A stretch of DNA of 64,000 nucleotides from Hyphomicrobiales bacterium. GTDB lineage: Bacteria; Pseudomonadota; Alphaproteobacteria; Rhizobiales; Devosiaceae. Location of the stretch: assembly GCA_900470445.1 (NCBI GenBank), contig UCAU01000012.1:62001-126000 (forward strand), in the 5' to 3' direction. Positions 26,942 to 35,838 of this stretch are shown piece after piece (the first letter of the stretch is position 1; each line of letters starts with the position of its first letter). The position numbers were made by a program, and so were the translations under genes. The notes below the pieces were generated by a model that ran no database searches, had not been told where the DNA came from, and saw only the letters and a program-made list of their open reading frames with translations.

Positions 26942-28156
26942 GTGCCCATTGCCCCTTTTCTGCTGCTGTCCAATCAGTTCATCTTCATGGTCGGATTCTA
27001 CATGGTGGTGCCGTTTCTGGCGGCCTTCATGCGCGACGACCTGCGGCTCGAAAGCGCCGCCATCGGGCTGGTGCTCGGGCTGCGGACCTTTTCCCAGCAG
27101 GGGCTTTATGTTATCGGCGGCGGCTTTGCCGACAGGCTCGGCGCCCGGCGGCTGATCCTGCTCGGCTGCATGCTGCGGGTGGTGGGCTTTGTCACGCTGG
27201 GCCTGAGCGACAATTTCGTCACCGTGCTGATCGGCGCCTGTCTCACGGGGCTGGCCGGTTCGCTGTTTTCGCCCGCCATATCGACGCTGGCCGCCCAGGT
27301 GGGCGAGGAAGCGGCGCGCCGTGGCAAGGGCACGCGGGTGCAGTTTTTTGCGCGGCTGGCGGTGTGGGGCGAACTGGGCGCAGTGGTCGGGCCGTTGCTC
27401 GGGGCCTTGCTGCTGGGCATTGGCTTTCAGGCCATGGCCTTTGCCGGCGCCGCTGTGTTCCTTCTGGCCTATATCGTGCTGCATCTCTGTCTGCCGCGGG
27501 CGGATACATTGGTGGTGCCCAAGCAGGACGGCGTCTGGTGGCATGCTTTTACCGACCGGCTGTTTCTCGCCTTCACGCTGGCCCATGCGGGATTTCTGTT
27601 CAGCTATAACCAGCTCTATTTTGCCCTGCCGGTCGAGGTGACCCGGGCCGGCGGCAGCGATATGGACCTGGCGCCGCTGTTCATGATCGCCTCGGTGATG
27701 ATCGTGGTGCTGCAAATGCCGATTGCGCGGCTGGCGCAGAAGATCAGCTGGACGGCGAGCCTGTCCACCGGGTTCCTGCTGATGGCTTTGGCCTTTGGCG
27801 TTACCGCCTTGTGTGCCACCCTGCCGGCGCCGCCTGGCATGCTGCGGCTGTTGCCGGCCATCGCCATGGTCGTGCTGCTGATATTGGGGCAGATGATCGT
27901 CAAGCCCATTGCCATGGACATTATCCCCCGCTTTGCCAAAGGGCGGCCGACCGGCATTTATTACGGTGCGCTGGCCTCAATGGGTGGGCTCGCCGTGCTG
28001 GTGGGCAATGTGCTGCTGGGGCCGATTCTCGATCTATCGCTGGTGCCCTCGCCGGCGGCGGCCATTCCCTGGCTGGCGCTGGCCGTGGTGCCGGCTTTGG
28101 GCGGGCTGGCCATGGTGCCGATCATGCGGCGGCTGCGGCGGCGCGAGACGGCTTGA
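26942..28156 (+). CDS. MFS transporter, multidrug-efflux type
   Basis: A 404-residue MFS protein starting at GTG 26942 (MPIAPFLLLSNQFIFMVGFYMVVPFLAAFM). GGFADRLGARRLILLGCMLRVVG is the conserved loop between helices 2 and 3, and FFARLAVWGELGAVVGPLLGALLL is the antiporter-like motif C. It resembles MdtH-type exporters. It precedes an iron-siderophore binding protein with an iron-type operator between them, so a siderophore-export role is conceivable but unproven. Confidence 0.8.
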   Translation: MPIAPFLLLSNQFIFMVGFYMVVPFLAAFMRDDLRLESAAIGLVLGLRTFSQQGLYVIGGGFADRLGARRLILLGCMLRVVGFVTLGLSDNFVTVLIGACLTGLAGSLFSPAISTLAAQVGEEAARRGKGTRVQFFARLAVWGELGAVVGPLLGALLLGIGFQAMAFAGAAVFLLAYIVLHLCLPRADTLVVPKQDGVWWHAFTDRLFLAFTLAHAGFLFSYNQLYFALPVEVTRAGGSDMDLAPLFMIASVMIVVLQMPIARLAQKISWTASLSTGFLLMALAFGVTALCATLPAPPGMLRLLPAIAMVVLLILGQMIVKPIAMDIIPRFAKGRPTGIYYGALASMGGLAVLVGNVLLGPILDLSLVPSPAAAIPWLALAVVPALGGLAMVPIMRRLRRRETA

Positions 28157-28188
28157 CTTCACCGGCGCCGCAGGATTGATGTCCAAAC

Positions 28189-28205
28189 ATGACTTCTATT
28201 GTCAT
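28189..28205. promoter_or_regulatory. Candidate iron-responsive operator ATGAC-N7-GTCAT (TGA-N9-TCA)
   Basis: A perfect 5-bp inverted repeat contains TGA-N9-TCA, the published RirA iron-responsive operator pattern of rhizobia. It lies 16 bp before the start of an iron-siderophore binding-protein gene. Its position also supports the ATG at 28221 over an upstream ATG at 28179. Confidence 0.55.
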
Positions 28206-28220
28206 TTTTATGGACCAAAG

Positions 28221-29141
28221 ATGATCACTCGCCGCCTGTTTTCGCTTCTGGCCATCCCGGCCATGCTGACCCTGCTCGCGCCCACAGCCTTTGGCCGCGA
28301 CGTCACCCACATCATGGGCACGACCACTGTGCCCGACGCGCCGCTGCGCATCGTTGCCCTCACCAATGAGGCAACCGAGGACCTGCTGGCGCTGGGCATC
28401 GTGCCGGTCGGCGCGGTGCGTTCGGCCAATGCCAATCCATGGTTCGAGCATGTCGCGGCCCAATTGGCCGATACGACACTGGTCGGCGAAGAACTGGCCC
28501 CGGACATGGAAACCATTGCCGCGCTGCAGCCCGACCTGATCATCGGCAACAAGAAGCGGCACGAAAAGATCTACGACCAGCTTTCGGCCATCGCCCCCAC
28601 GGTGTTTGTCGAGAACATTACCGGCCAGTGGCGGGAAAACCTGGCAGTCTATGCCGAGGCCGCCGGCAAGACCGCGGAAGCCGAAGTGGCGCTGGCCGAC
28701 TATCAGCGTCGGGTGACCGCCATCCAGGCGGCCCTGGGCGAGCGCCGCGCCGAAAAGGTGGGGCTGGTGCGCTTCATCGCCGGGCAGAATTATGCCTATG
28801 ACAATGACAGTTTCTCGGGCTCGATCCTGCGCGACATTGGCTTCGGACGGCCGCAGGCCCAGGACAAGCCCGGCCTGGCCGAGCCGATCACCAAGGAACG
28901 CATTCCCGAACTCGATGGCGACCGGTTGCTGTATTTCTCCTACGAGACCGGCGACGGGCTGGCGCTCGAGGAAGAACAGAACTGGCTGAGCGATCCGCTC
29001 TGGCAGAACCTGGCAGTGGCCAAAGCCGGCCATGTCTATGGCGTGTCCGACACTGTGTGGGCAACCGCCGGCGGGATCCTGGCGGCCCATCTGGCGCTCG
29101 ATGATATCGAGCGCATCTACGGGATCGCGTCGACGCGCTGA
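28221..29141 (+). CDS. Iron-siderophore ABC transporter substrate-binding protein
   Basis: A 306-residue periplasmic protein. The signal peptide is about residues 1-25 (ending AFGRD); the FhuD/FepB fold follows. LRIVALTNEATEDLLALGIVPVG, PDMETIAALQPDLIIGNKKRHEKIYDQLSAIAPTVFV and the terminal VWATAGGILAAHLALDDIERI are typical of Fe3+-hydroxamate/citrate binding proteins. No permease or ATPase follows, since the next gene is panC on the other strand. It must work with a transporter encoded elsewhere. Confidence 0.85.
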   Translation: MITRRLFSLLAIPAMLTLLAPTAFGRDVTHIMGTTTVPDAPLRIVALTNEATEDLLALGIVPVGAVRSANANPWFEHVAAQLADTTLVGEELAPDMETIAALQPDLIIGNKKRHEKIYDQLSAIAPTVFVENITGQWRENLAVYAEAAGKTAEAEVALADYQRRVTAIQAALGERRAEKVGLVRFIAGQNYAYDNDSFSGSILRDIGFGRPQAQDKPGLAEPITKERIPELDGDRLLYFSYETGDGLALEEEQNWLSDPLWQNLAVAKAGHVYGVSDTVWATAGGILAAHLALDDIERIYGIASTR

Positions 29142-29154
29142 TGGCGGCTCGCTG

Positions 29155-30000
29155 CTAGCTTAGCAACAGGTTGTCGATGAGCCGCGTACTGCCCAGATGT
29201 GCGGCGACGGCAAGGAGAGCGCCTTCGGGGCCGATCGTTGCGATGGGTTCAAGGCTCTGCGGGTGGCGCACTTCCCAATATTGCTGGGCGATGCGCGGCT
29301 CGCTGGCCAGGCTTGCCCGGCCGATGGCAGCAAGCGTGGCGGCGTTGCGTTCGCCGCCGTCGAAGGCTTTGCGGGCGGCCTCAAGACTCCTGAAAATCGC
29401 CGGGGCGGCTTGGCGGTCGGCGGGTTCGAGATAGATATTGCGCGAACTCAGGGCCAGGCCATCGGCTTCGCGCACAATGGGGCCGCGCAGGATCTGCACG
29501 CGCAGGTTGAGATCGCGCACCATGCGCTCGATCACCACGCATTGCTGGGCGTCCTTCTGGCCGAATACCGCAAGGTCCGGCGCCACGATATTGAAGAGCT
29601 TGAGCACCACCGTGGTGACACCCCGGAAATGGCCGGGCCGCACCGCGCCGCAGAGATGGCTCGAAACGCTGTCCTCGGTGACGAAGGTGGAAGCATCCGG
29701 CGGATAAAGCTCATGCACCGGCGGCAGGAACACCGCGTCGACGCCCGCCGCCTCGAGTAGAGCGAGATCCTGCTCGATGGGGCGGGGATATTTGCTCAGA
29801 TCCTCATTGGGCCCGAATTGCAGCGGGTTGACGAAAATGCTGGCGATGGTGCGGTCGGCATGGCGGCGTGCCAGCTCCATCAGGCTGATATGGCCGGCAT
29901 GGAGCGCGCCCATAGTGGGCACGAAGCCCAGTTTTTCGGTGCCGGGCAGGCTGTCGCGCCAGGCCCGGACCTCGGCAATGGTCCGCAATATGGTGATCAT
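29155..30000 (-). CDS. panC: Pantoate--beta-alanine ligase
   Basis: A 281-residue PanC. It has the ATP-binding HIGH-like motif in VPTMGALHAGHISLM, the pantoate site in FVNPLQFGPNEDLSKYPR, PGHFRGVTTVVLKLFNIVAPDLAVFGQKDAQQ and the KMSKS-like GLALSSRNIYL. It makes pantothenate from pantoate and beta-alanine in the cytoplasm. The start overlaps the coaBC stop in ATGA. It is third in the operon panB-coaBC-panC. Confidence 0.97.
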   Translation of the reverse strand: MITILRTIAEVRAWRDSLPGTEKLGFVPTMGALHAGHISLMELARRHADRTIASIFVNPLQFGPNEDLSKYPRPIEQDLALLEAAGVDAVFLPPVHELYPPDASTFVTEDSVSSHLCGAVRPGHFRGVTTVVLKLFNIVAPDLAVFGQKDAQQCVVIERMVRDLNLRVQILRGPIVREADGLALSSRNIYLEPADRQAAPAIFRSLEAARKAFDGGERNAATLAAIGRASLASEPRIAQQYWEVRHPQSLEPIATIGPEGALLAVAAHLGSTRLIDNLLLS

Positions 30001-31208
30001 GCAATCAGGTCCCAGAGGCGTTTGGCGAGCTCGGTCTTGTTCATCACCGGCAGGGCGAGCGCCTCGCCCCCGGCGCGGAACAGGGTGCCGCCATTGGTGG
30101 GCACGGAAAATCCGGTGGCGCTGGTTTCTCCGCTGCGGGCGACGGGATTGGCAAACAGGAAATCGAGTTTCTTGCCCTCGAGCTTCTTGCGGCCATTGGC
30201 TTCGACATTATCGGTTTCGGCGGCAAAGCCTAAAAACCACTGGCTGGTGGCAGCGTCCTTCAAGGCGCCCAGCACGTCCACCGAGGGCACCATATCAAGC
30301 GCCACGGCTTCGTTGGCGCGCTTGAGCTTGTTGGCCGAAGGGGCGGCCACGCGATAATCCAGCACGGCGGCGGTGGCGATCACGCCATTGACCTGCGGCA
30401 GGAAACCCAGCGCGGCCTGCGCCATCTCCTCGGCGGTCTGCACCTCGACCAGAGTGAGGCGGCCGGCGCTGTTCCTGGGTGGAACCGGGCGCACCACGCC
30501 CTTGTCCATGCCCAGCACATAGCGCACCGAAGCGCCGCGCCGCAGCGCTTCTTCGGCCATGGCCGCGCCCATGCGGCCGGTCGAGTGATTGGTGATGTAG
30601 CGCACCGCGTCGATCGGGCTGGTGGTGGGACCGGCGGTGATCAGCACGGTGGTGCCGGCAAGATCGGTGGCGGGCTGGACGAGGGCCGCTTCGATGGCGG
30701 CGACAATGGCGGGGATAGGGGCCAATTTGCCGATCCCCACTTCGCCGCAGGCCAGCGTTCCGGCGGCGGGATCGATCACCCCGACGCCGCGCTGCTGCAG
30801 GGTCTGCAGGTGGGCCTGGGTGGCGGGATGCTCCCACATCACCGTGTTCATGGCCGGGGCGATCAGCATGGGTGCCTTGGTGGCAAGTGCCACCGTGGTC
30901 AGCAGGTCATCGGCCAGGCCCAGCGCCAGCTTGGCCAGCACATTGGCCGTGGCCGGGGCCACGACGAAGACATCGGCCCAGCGCGCCAGGTCGATATGCT
31001 CGGTGCCGGATATGTCGGCGCCGAACAGGTCCGATTTGACCGGCCGTCCGCTCAGCGTTTCGAGCACCAGCGGGGTGATGAACTGCTGCGCGCTGGCGCT
31101 CAGGATGCACTGCACCTGATGGCCCTGCTTGGTGAGGGCGGAGACGACATCGGCAATTTTATAGGCCGAGATGCTGCCGGTGACGGCAATGAGGATGTTA
31201 CTGGCCAA
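29997..31208 (-). CDS. coaBC: Phosphopantothenoylcysteine decarboxylase / phosphopantothenate--cysteine ligase
   Basis: A 403-residue bifunctional flavoprotein. CoaC part: GSISAYKIADVVSALT, PAMNTVMWEHPATQ, and the ACGEVGIGKL flap. CoaB part from about residue 190: VLITAGPTTSPIDAVRYITNHSTGRMG, ATAAVLDYRV and the K-rich KLKR nucleotide region. The start is TTG 31208, with AAAGGA eight bases upstream; it overlaps the last codons of panB. In most bacteria coaBC is elsewhere, so its position inside the pan operon couples pantothenate synthesis to the next CoA steps. Confidence 0.95.
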   Translation of the reverse strand: MASNILIAVTGSISAYKIADVVSALTKQGHQVQCILSASAQQFITPLVLETLSGRPVKSDLFGADISGTEHIDLARWADVFVVAPATANVLAKLALGLADDLLTTVALATKAPMLIAPAMNTVMWEHPATQAHLQTLQQRGVGVIDPAAGTLACGEVGIGKLAPIPAIVAAIEAALVQPATDLAGTTVLITAGPTTSPIDAVRYITNHSTGRMGAAMAEEALRRGASVRYVLGMDKGVVRPVPPRNSAGRLTLVEVQTAEEMAQAALGFLPQVNGVIATAAVLDYRVAAPSANKLKRANEAVALDMVPSVDVLGALKDAATSQWFLGFAAETDNVEANGRKKLEGKKLDFLFANPVARSGETSATGFSVPTNGGTLFRAGGEALALPVMNKTELAKRLWDLIA

Positions 31209-32004
31209 GGGAGGGGTCCTTTGGAGTTTTGACCTCTGCGATATAGGCAGTGGCGGCGGCGCGGACAATCGCAGCGACATCGGCTTTCGGCTTGGCAAAG
31301 CCGGGCGGCGGGGTGACGCTCAGCCCGATCAGGTCATTGATCACCAGCACCTGCCCGGCGCAATCGGCACCCGAGCCGATGCCGATGGTGGGAATGTCCA
31401 GCAATTGGGTAATCTCGGCGGCCAGTTCGGGCACGAGGAATTCCAGCACGATGGCAAAGGCCCCCGCCGCCTGCAGCGCCTTGGCCGATGCGATCAGCTC
31501 GCGCGCCTCTTCCTCCTGCTTGCCATGGCGGTAATAGCCACCCAATTGATGCACCGATTGCGGCGTCAGCCCGATATGGGCCATGACGGCAATGCCCTGT
31601 CCGACCAGGCGGGACACGATCGGTGCGGCTGCTGCCCCGCCCTCGATCTTGACGGCCTGGACCCCGGTCTGCTGCAACAGGGTGACCGCATTGCGCAGGG
31701 CGGTGTCGGGATCGGTCGCGGTGCCGAAGGGCAGGTCGCACACCACCAGCGCGTGATTGGTGCCGCGCTGTACGGCGGCCGCATGGCGGATCATGTCGTC
31801 CAGGGTGACGGGCAGGGTGGTTTCATGTCCCAGTACCACATTGCCCAGGCTGTCGCCGACCAGCAGGATATCGATTCCTGCCTGATCGAGCAGTGCCGCG
31901 GTCACATAATCATAGGCGGTGAGCATGGCGAGATTCTCGCCGCTGCGCTTCTTGGCCCGTATATCGCGCGTGGTAAGGCGCTTGGCCTGGCTCTGGACAG
32001 ACAT
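31198..32004 (-). CDS. panB: 3-methyl-2-oxobutanoate hydroxymethyltransferase
   Basis: A 268-residue ketopantoate hydroxymethyltransferase. It has MLTAYDYVTAALLDQAGIDILLVGDSLGNVVLG with the Mg2+-binding Asp, VKIEGGAAAAP, and HIGLTPQSVHQLGGYYRHG with the substrate loop; LLDIPTIGIGSGADCAGQVLVINDLIG follows. AGGGA lies five bases before ATG 32004. It begins the panB-coaBC-panC operon. Upstream, a 197-bp gap separates it from a LysR gene transcribed the same way. Confidence 0.96.
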   Translation of the reverse strand: MSVQSQAKRLTTRDIRAKKRSGENLAMLTAYDYVTAALLDQAGIDILLVGDSLGNVVLGHETTLPVTLDDMIRHAAAVQRGTNHALVVCDLPFGTATDPDTALRNAVTLLQQTGVQAVKIEGGAAAAPIVSRLVGQGIAVMAHIGLTPQSVHQLGGYYRHGKQEEEARELIASAKALQAAGAFAIVLEFLVPELAAEITQLLDIPTIGIGSGADCAGQVLVINDLIGLSVTPPPGFAKPKADVAAIVRAAATAYIAEVKTPKDPSLGQ

Positions 32005-32201
32005 GGCATTCCCTGCATTTGGCGAAGACCGCGTGCCCCCGCGCGCCTTCATTAATGCGTTCGCGCGCTCAAGGCTATGTCGGTGTTCCCGCGGCACTGG
32101 GGCGATGCCGGCAAGCCTCGCGGCCAATGCGGCGGCACGTACCTGAAGTGGGTCCAGTCCTCACACCAGGCCCTAATCGGACTTCGAGGCGCGCTCCTGA
32201 G

Positions 32202-33110
32202 TCATCGCCGGGAGATCGCAAAATCGCTGCGGCTGAGCGCTGCGGCAAGTGCATCGATCGCCGCGACAACGCGCTTGGGCAGCAGCCGGCGCGACGGGTA
32301 GATCGCATGGATGGACATGGAATCCGTGCCGAAGTCCTCTAGCAACTGGACCAGGCTGCCATCCTGCAGGTCTGGCCGCACCAGATCGGCCGGCAGGTAG
32401 GCGATGCCGCCGCCCTGCCGTGCAATGATCCGCTGTGCTTCGTCGCTATCCAGCTGCAAGGCGCCCGAAATCCTGGCGGCAATCGCCTCGCCCTTGGCAC
32501 CGGTGAAGTGCCAGACATCGGGCGGGTTGAAATTGCTGTTCACGATGCAGCCGCCCGTGGCCAGATCCATGGGCGCAGCCGGTCGCCCATGCAGGGCCAG
32601 CCACGATGGTGCGGCGCAGCAGATGAGGCGATAGGTGCCGATGCGCCGGCTCACCAGCGTGGACGAGGGAAGATCGCCGACACGGATCGCCAGATCATAG
32701 CCCTCGGCGACAAGATCTACCCGCCGGTTCGACAGCGACAATTCCACCGACAGTGCCGGATGGGCCTTGGCAAATTCTGATATCGCCGGTCCCAGTGTCG
32801 TAACGCCCAGCGTGGTTGGGGCCGAGATGCGCAGGCTCCCCTTGAGCGCGGCAGCCGGACTGGACAATTCATCAAGGACCGCAAGCTCATCGAGAATGCG
32901 GATCGATTGCTCCAGAAACTGCGTGCCGAACATTGTCAGCTTATGAACCCGCGTCGTCCGCTCGAGCAAGCGAGCGCCGTAGCGGTCTTCAAGGTTCTGG
33001 ATACGGCGGCCGACCATGGTGGCAGAGATGCCGAGTTGCTGTGCGGCCGCAGCGAAACTGCCAAGCCGCGCCGTCGCAACAAAGGTCTCCAGTTCGGTCA
33101 GCTCCTGCAT
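32202..33110 (-). CDS. LysR-family transcriptional regulator
   Basis: A 302-residue LysR protein of the AaeR/DmlR-like subgroup. The helix-turn-helix is MQELTELETFVATARLGSFAAAAQQLGISATMVGRRIQNLEDRYGARLLERTTRVHKLT, and the effector domain contains LRISAPTTLG and ALSVELSLSNRRVDLVAEGYDLAIRVG. ATG 33110 has GGGAG upstream. It diverges from the quinone-oxidoreductase gene, its likely target; the inducer is unknown. Confidence 0.85.
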   Translation of the reverse strand: MQELTELETFVATARLGSFAAAAQQLGISATMVGRRIQNLEDRYGARLLERTTRVHKLTMFGTQFLEQSIRILDELAVLDELSSPAAALKGSLRISAPTTLGVTTLGPAISEFAKAHPALSVELSLSNRRVDLVAEGYDLAIRVGDLPSSTLVSRRIGTYRLICCAAPSWLALHGRPAAPMDLATGGCIVNSNFNPPDVWHFTGAKGEAIAARISGALQLDSDEAQRIIARQGGGIAYLPADLVRPDLQDGSLVQLLEDFGTDSMSIHAIYPSRRLLPKRVVAAIDALAAALSRSDFAISRR

Positions 33111-33200
33111 TCCAAACTCCCATGCACGATTGAACCAACTTATAGCCCAATACCGAACCAAAAGGCAGCGCGCTATGTCTGGGCCTCGCAAGAGGTGCCG

Positions 33201-33341
33201 ATGATGTACAAGAGATTGATGCCCGCAGCTGCGGTGTTCGCCGCGCTGAACTCCAAAGCTGTCATGCGGGGGCTGCTCGGCGCTCTTTCAACGCAAATGG
33301 CACCCGCGCTGGTCCTGGCGTGCCTGAACGCAGGCAGGTAG
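33201..33341 (+). CDS. Possible small ORF of unknown function
   Basis: A 46-residue frame, MMYKRLMPAAAVFAALNSKAVMRGLL and onward, with AGAGG five bases upstream. It ends four bases before the quinone oxidoreductase start. It is hydrophobic, with no recognised family. It could be a translated leader or a chance frame. Confidence 0.25.
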   Translation: MMYKRLMPAAAVFAALNSKAVMRGLLGALSTQMAPALVLACLNAGR

Positions 33342-33345
33342 CCCA

Positions 33346-34311
33346 ATGTCGATGATGCAAGCAGCCGTGATGCGGGGCCCCGGCGGCCCAGAAGTCCTCC
33401 ACATTGAGACCATCCCGGTCCCGGTGCCCAAGCCCGGCCAGGTTCTGATCAAGGTAAAGGCCTTCGGGCTCAACCGATCCGAGCTGTTCACTCGCCAGGG
33501 ACATTCCCCGGACGTTCAGTTCCCACGTGTTCTGGGCATCGAGGCAGTCGGGATCGTCGAGCAGGCGCCTGGTGGCGAGTTCGCGGTTGGCGACACAATT
33601 GCCACCGTCATGGGCGGCATGGGCCGGCAGTTCGATGGCGGCTATGCCGAATTCACCTGCGTGCCTGCCCACCAGGTTCGAAAATTCTCATCCGAACTGC
33701 CCTGGGAAATTATCGGAGCCATCCCCGAAATGTTCCAGACCGCCTGGGGTTCGGTGTTCAAGGCACTCGACCTGCAGCCCGGTGAACGCTTGCTCATTCG
33801 AGGCGGGTCGACCTCGGTCGGCCTTGCCGCGGCGGGCCTGGCCCGCAATCACGGCGCTTATGTGCTGAGCACAACGCGCCAGGCAACGCGTACGGCTCTG
33901 CTGCTTGAGCACGGCGCCAACGAGGCTGTCGTGGATGATGGGCATCTGGGCGCCAGCATCGAAAAAGTCGATAAGGTCCTCGAATTGGTGGGCACAGGCA
34001 CCCTGGCCGATTCCCTCCTCTGCGCCCGTCCGGGCGGTGTCGTCTGCATGGCCGGCATGGTCGGCGACCGCTGGGCCTTCGACAATTTTGCGCCCATGGA
34101 TGTCATTCCCAATTATGTGCGCCTGACCACCTATTCGGGCGGTGTGCCCGAGTTCATAGAAATGCCGCTCGACAGCATTCTGGCAGACATTGCGGCCGGC
34201 AAGCTGAAAGTGCCGCTTGGCCCCAGCGCCCGGCTCAGCGAGATCGTCGTGGCCCATCGCTGGATGGAGCAAAACCAGGCGGCTGGAAAGATCGTTGTCC
34301 TGACCACTTAG
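33346..34311 (+). CDS. Zinc-independent alcohol dehydrogenase / quinone oxidoreductase family protein
   Basis: A 321-residue medium-chain reductase. The N-terminal GroES-like part has VKAFGLNRSELFTRQGHSP and FPRVLGIEAVGIVEQAPGG; the NADPH-binding part has GERLLIRGGSTSVGLAAAGLARNHGA. The structural zinc cysteines are missing, as in quinone oxidoreductases. It is divergent from the LysR gene and followed 85 bp later by a SnoaL-like gene, which may be co-transcribed. Substrate is unknown. Confidence 0.85.
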   Translation: MSMMQAAVMRGPGGPEVLHIETIPVPVPKPGQVLIKVKAFGLNRSELFTRQGHSPDVQFPRVLGIEAVGIVEQAPGGEFAVGDTIATVMGGMGRQFDGGYAEFTCVPAHQVRKFSSELPWEIIGAIPEMFQTAWGSVFKALDLQPGERLLIRGGSTSVGLAAAGLARNHGAYVLSTTRQATRTALLLEHGANEAVVDDGHLGASIEKVDKVLELVGTGTLADSLLCARPGGVVCMAGMVGDRWAFDNFAPMDVIPNYVRLTTYSGGVPEFIEMPLDSILADIAAGKLKVPLGPSARLSEIVVAHRWMEQNQAAGKIVVLTT

Positions 34312-34396
34312 CACGCTTTCGCGGTGACCCGAGCTTGGGACGAAACGCCTGGCGTGCGGGCGGCCGACCGCGCCAACGATTTTTAACGGAGATATC

Positions 34397-34828
34397 ATGT
34401 CTGCCATTGCCGACGCATTCATGCGGCGCTTCGTCGAGTTCATCAACACGGCCGACGAGACGCTCGGCAATGCGCTGATCGCCAGTGAGGCAATCTTCCA
34501 CGTCCCGAACCAGCGCGAGCCCATGCAGGGCCTTGGCGGCTATCTTGGCATCATCGGGATGATGCGCAGCGGTTTCCCTGACATCCAATGGGCGCTGGAA
34601 GAGATAATTGCCGAAGAGCGCGGAGCCGGCGATATGCGGATCGCAGCGCGCTTCACCATGCGGGGAACGCACCAGGGCGATTTTTTTGGGATTCCCGCCA
34701 CCGGGCGATCGATCGCCGTCCAGGCGGTGAATTTTTACCGCGTTTCCAATGGCAAGATCGTCGAGGAGCGCGGGCAGCCGGACCTCTTGGGTCTTATGCA
34801 ACAGATCGGAGCGGCGCCGGTATCGTAG
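34397..34828 (+). CDS. SnoaL-like / ester cyclase family protein
   Basis: A 143-residue NTF2-fold protein. Typical elements are MRRFVEFINTADETL, the loop EAIFHVPNQREPMQGLGGYL, MRSGFPDIQWALEEIIAE, FTMRGTHQGDFFGIPATGRSIAVQAVNFYRVSNGKIVEERGQPD. This ending is the common SnoaL/ester-cyclase signature. Function is not assignable. It probably belongs with the preceding oxidoreductase under the LysR regulator. Confidence 0.8.
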   Translation: MSAIADAFMRRFVEFINTADETLGNALIASEAIFHVPNQREPMQGLGGYLGIIGMMRSGFPDIQWALEEIIAEERGAGDMRIAARFTMRGTHQGDFFGIPATGRSIAVQAVNFYRVSNGKIVEERGQPDLLGLMQQIGAAPVS

Positions 34829-34892
34829 TGTCTGACAGCTCTCAGGTTAAGCCGTTCGTCTTTGAATGGCGTGGGCCGGTCGCACTTCTTTG

Positions 34893-34909
34893 TTGCGAAT
34901 GATTTGCAA
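34893..34909. promoter_or_regulatory. Candidate Mur (manganese-Fur) box upstream of sitABCD
   Basis: TTGCGAATGATTTGCAA is a 17-bp near-perfect palindrome with one mismatched pair around a central G. It closely follows the TTGCAAAT-N-ATTTGCAA-type Mur boxes of rhizobial sit operons. It lies 38 bp before the sitA start. It should repress transport when manganese is plentiful. Confidence 0.7.
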
Positions 34910-34947
34910 TTGCACTATTGATAGGGCGTTCTGTTCTGGAGTGCCCG

Positions 34948-35838
34948 ATGCGTCGTCGCTTGTTTTGTGTGCTTGCTGTGTCCGCTTTTGTCCTCGCCTC
35001 GCTGCCGGCTTCCGCTCAGGATCGTCTGAAAGCCGTCACTACATTCACCATCATCGCCGACATGGCGCGCAATGTTGCGGGCGACGCGGCCGATGTGGTG
35101 TCGATCACCAAGCCCGGCGCTGAAATTCACAATTACCAGCCAACCCCCGGCGATCTGATTGCGGCGCAGGATGCCGACCTGATCCTGTGGAACGGACTGA
35201 ACCTGGAACAATGGTTCGCCCAATTCCTCGCCAATCTGGGCGATGTGCCCAATGTGGTGGTCACCGAGGGCGTCGATCCGATGGGCATCGGCGAGGGACC
35301 CTATGCGGGCAAGCCCAACCCGCATGCCTGGATGTCGCCCACCAATGGGCTGATCTATGTGGAAAATATCCGCAAGGCGTTCGTCGCGGCCGACCCGGCC
35401 AATGAAGCGACCTATAATGCCAATGCCGCTGCCTATTCGGCGGAGATTACCGCGACGGTCGAGCCGATCCGCGTCGCTCTTGCCGCGATCCCCGAGGAGC
35501 GGCGGTGGCTGGCGACATCGGAAGGCGCCTTCAGCTATCTGGCGCGCGATTTCGGGCTCAAGGAACTCTACCTTTGGCCGATCAATGCCGACCAGCAGGG
35601 CACCCCGCAACAGGTGCGCCATGTGATCGATGAAGTGCGCACCAATGACGTGCCGGCCATCTTTTCGGAATCCACCATCTCCTCCAAGCCTGCCGAACAG
35701 GTGGCGCGCGAAACCGGCATCAAATATGGCGGCGTGCTCTATGTGGATTCGCTCTCGGAGGCCGATGGCCCGGTGCCGACCTATCTCGACCTGCTCAAAG
35801 TCACCACCTCCACCATTGTAAAGGGCCTCGAGCCATGA
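34948..35838 (+). CDS. sitA: Manganese/iron ABC transporter substrate-binding protein
   Basis: A 296-residue cluster-9 metal-binding protein. The signal peptide covers about residues 1-23 (ASAQ). Metal ligands appear as the His in [13 protein letters not shown], the His in PNPHAWMSP, the acidic [18 protein letters not shown] and the Asp in [12 protein letters not shown]. The missing His-rich loop argues for Mn2+/Fe2+ (SitA) rather than zinc (ZnuA). GGAG precedes ATG 34948. It overlaps sitB by ATGA. Confidence 0.93.
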   Translation: MRRRLFCVLAVSAFVLASLPASAQDRLKAVTTFTIIADMARNVAGDAADVVSITKPGAEIHNYQPTPGDLIAAQDADLILWNGLNLEQWFAQFLANLGDVPNVVVTEGVDPMGIGEGPYAGKPNPHAWMSPTNGLIYVENIRKAFVAADPANEATYNANAAAYSAEITATVEPIRVALAAIPEERRWLATSEGAFSYLARDFGLKELYLWPINADQQGTPQQVRHVIDEVRTNDVPAIFSESTISSKPAEQVARETGIKYGGVLYVDSLSEADGPVPTYLDLLKVTTSTIVKGLEP

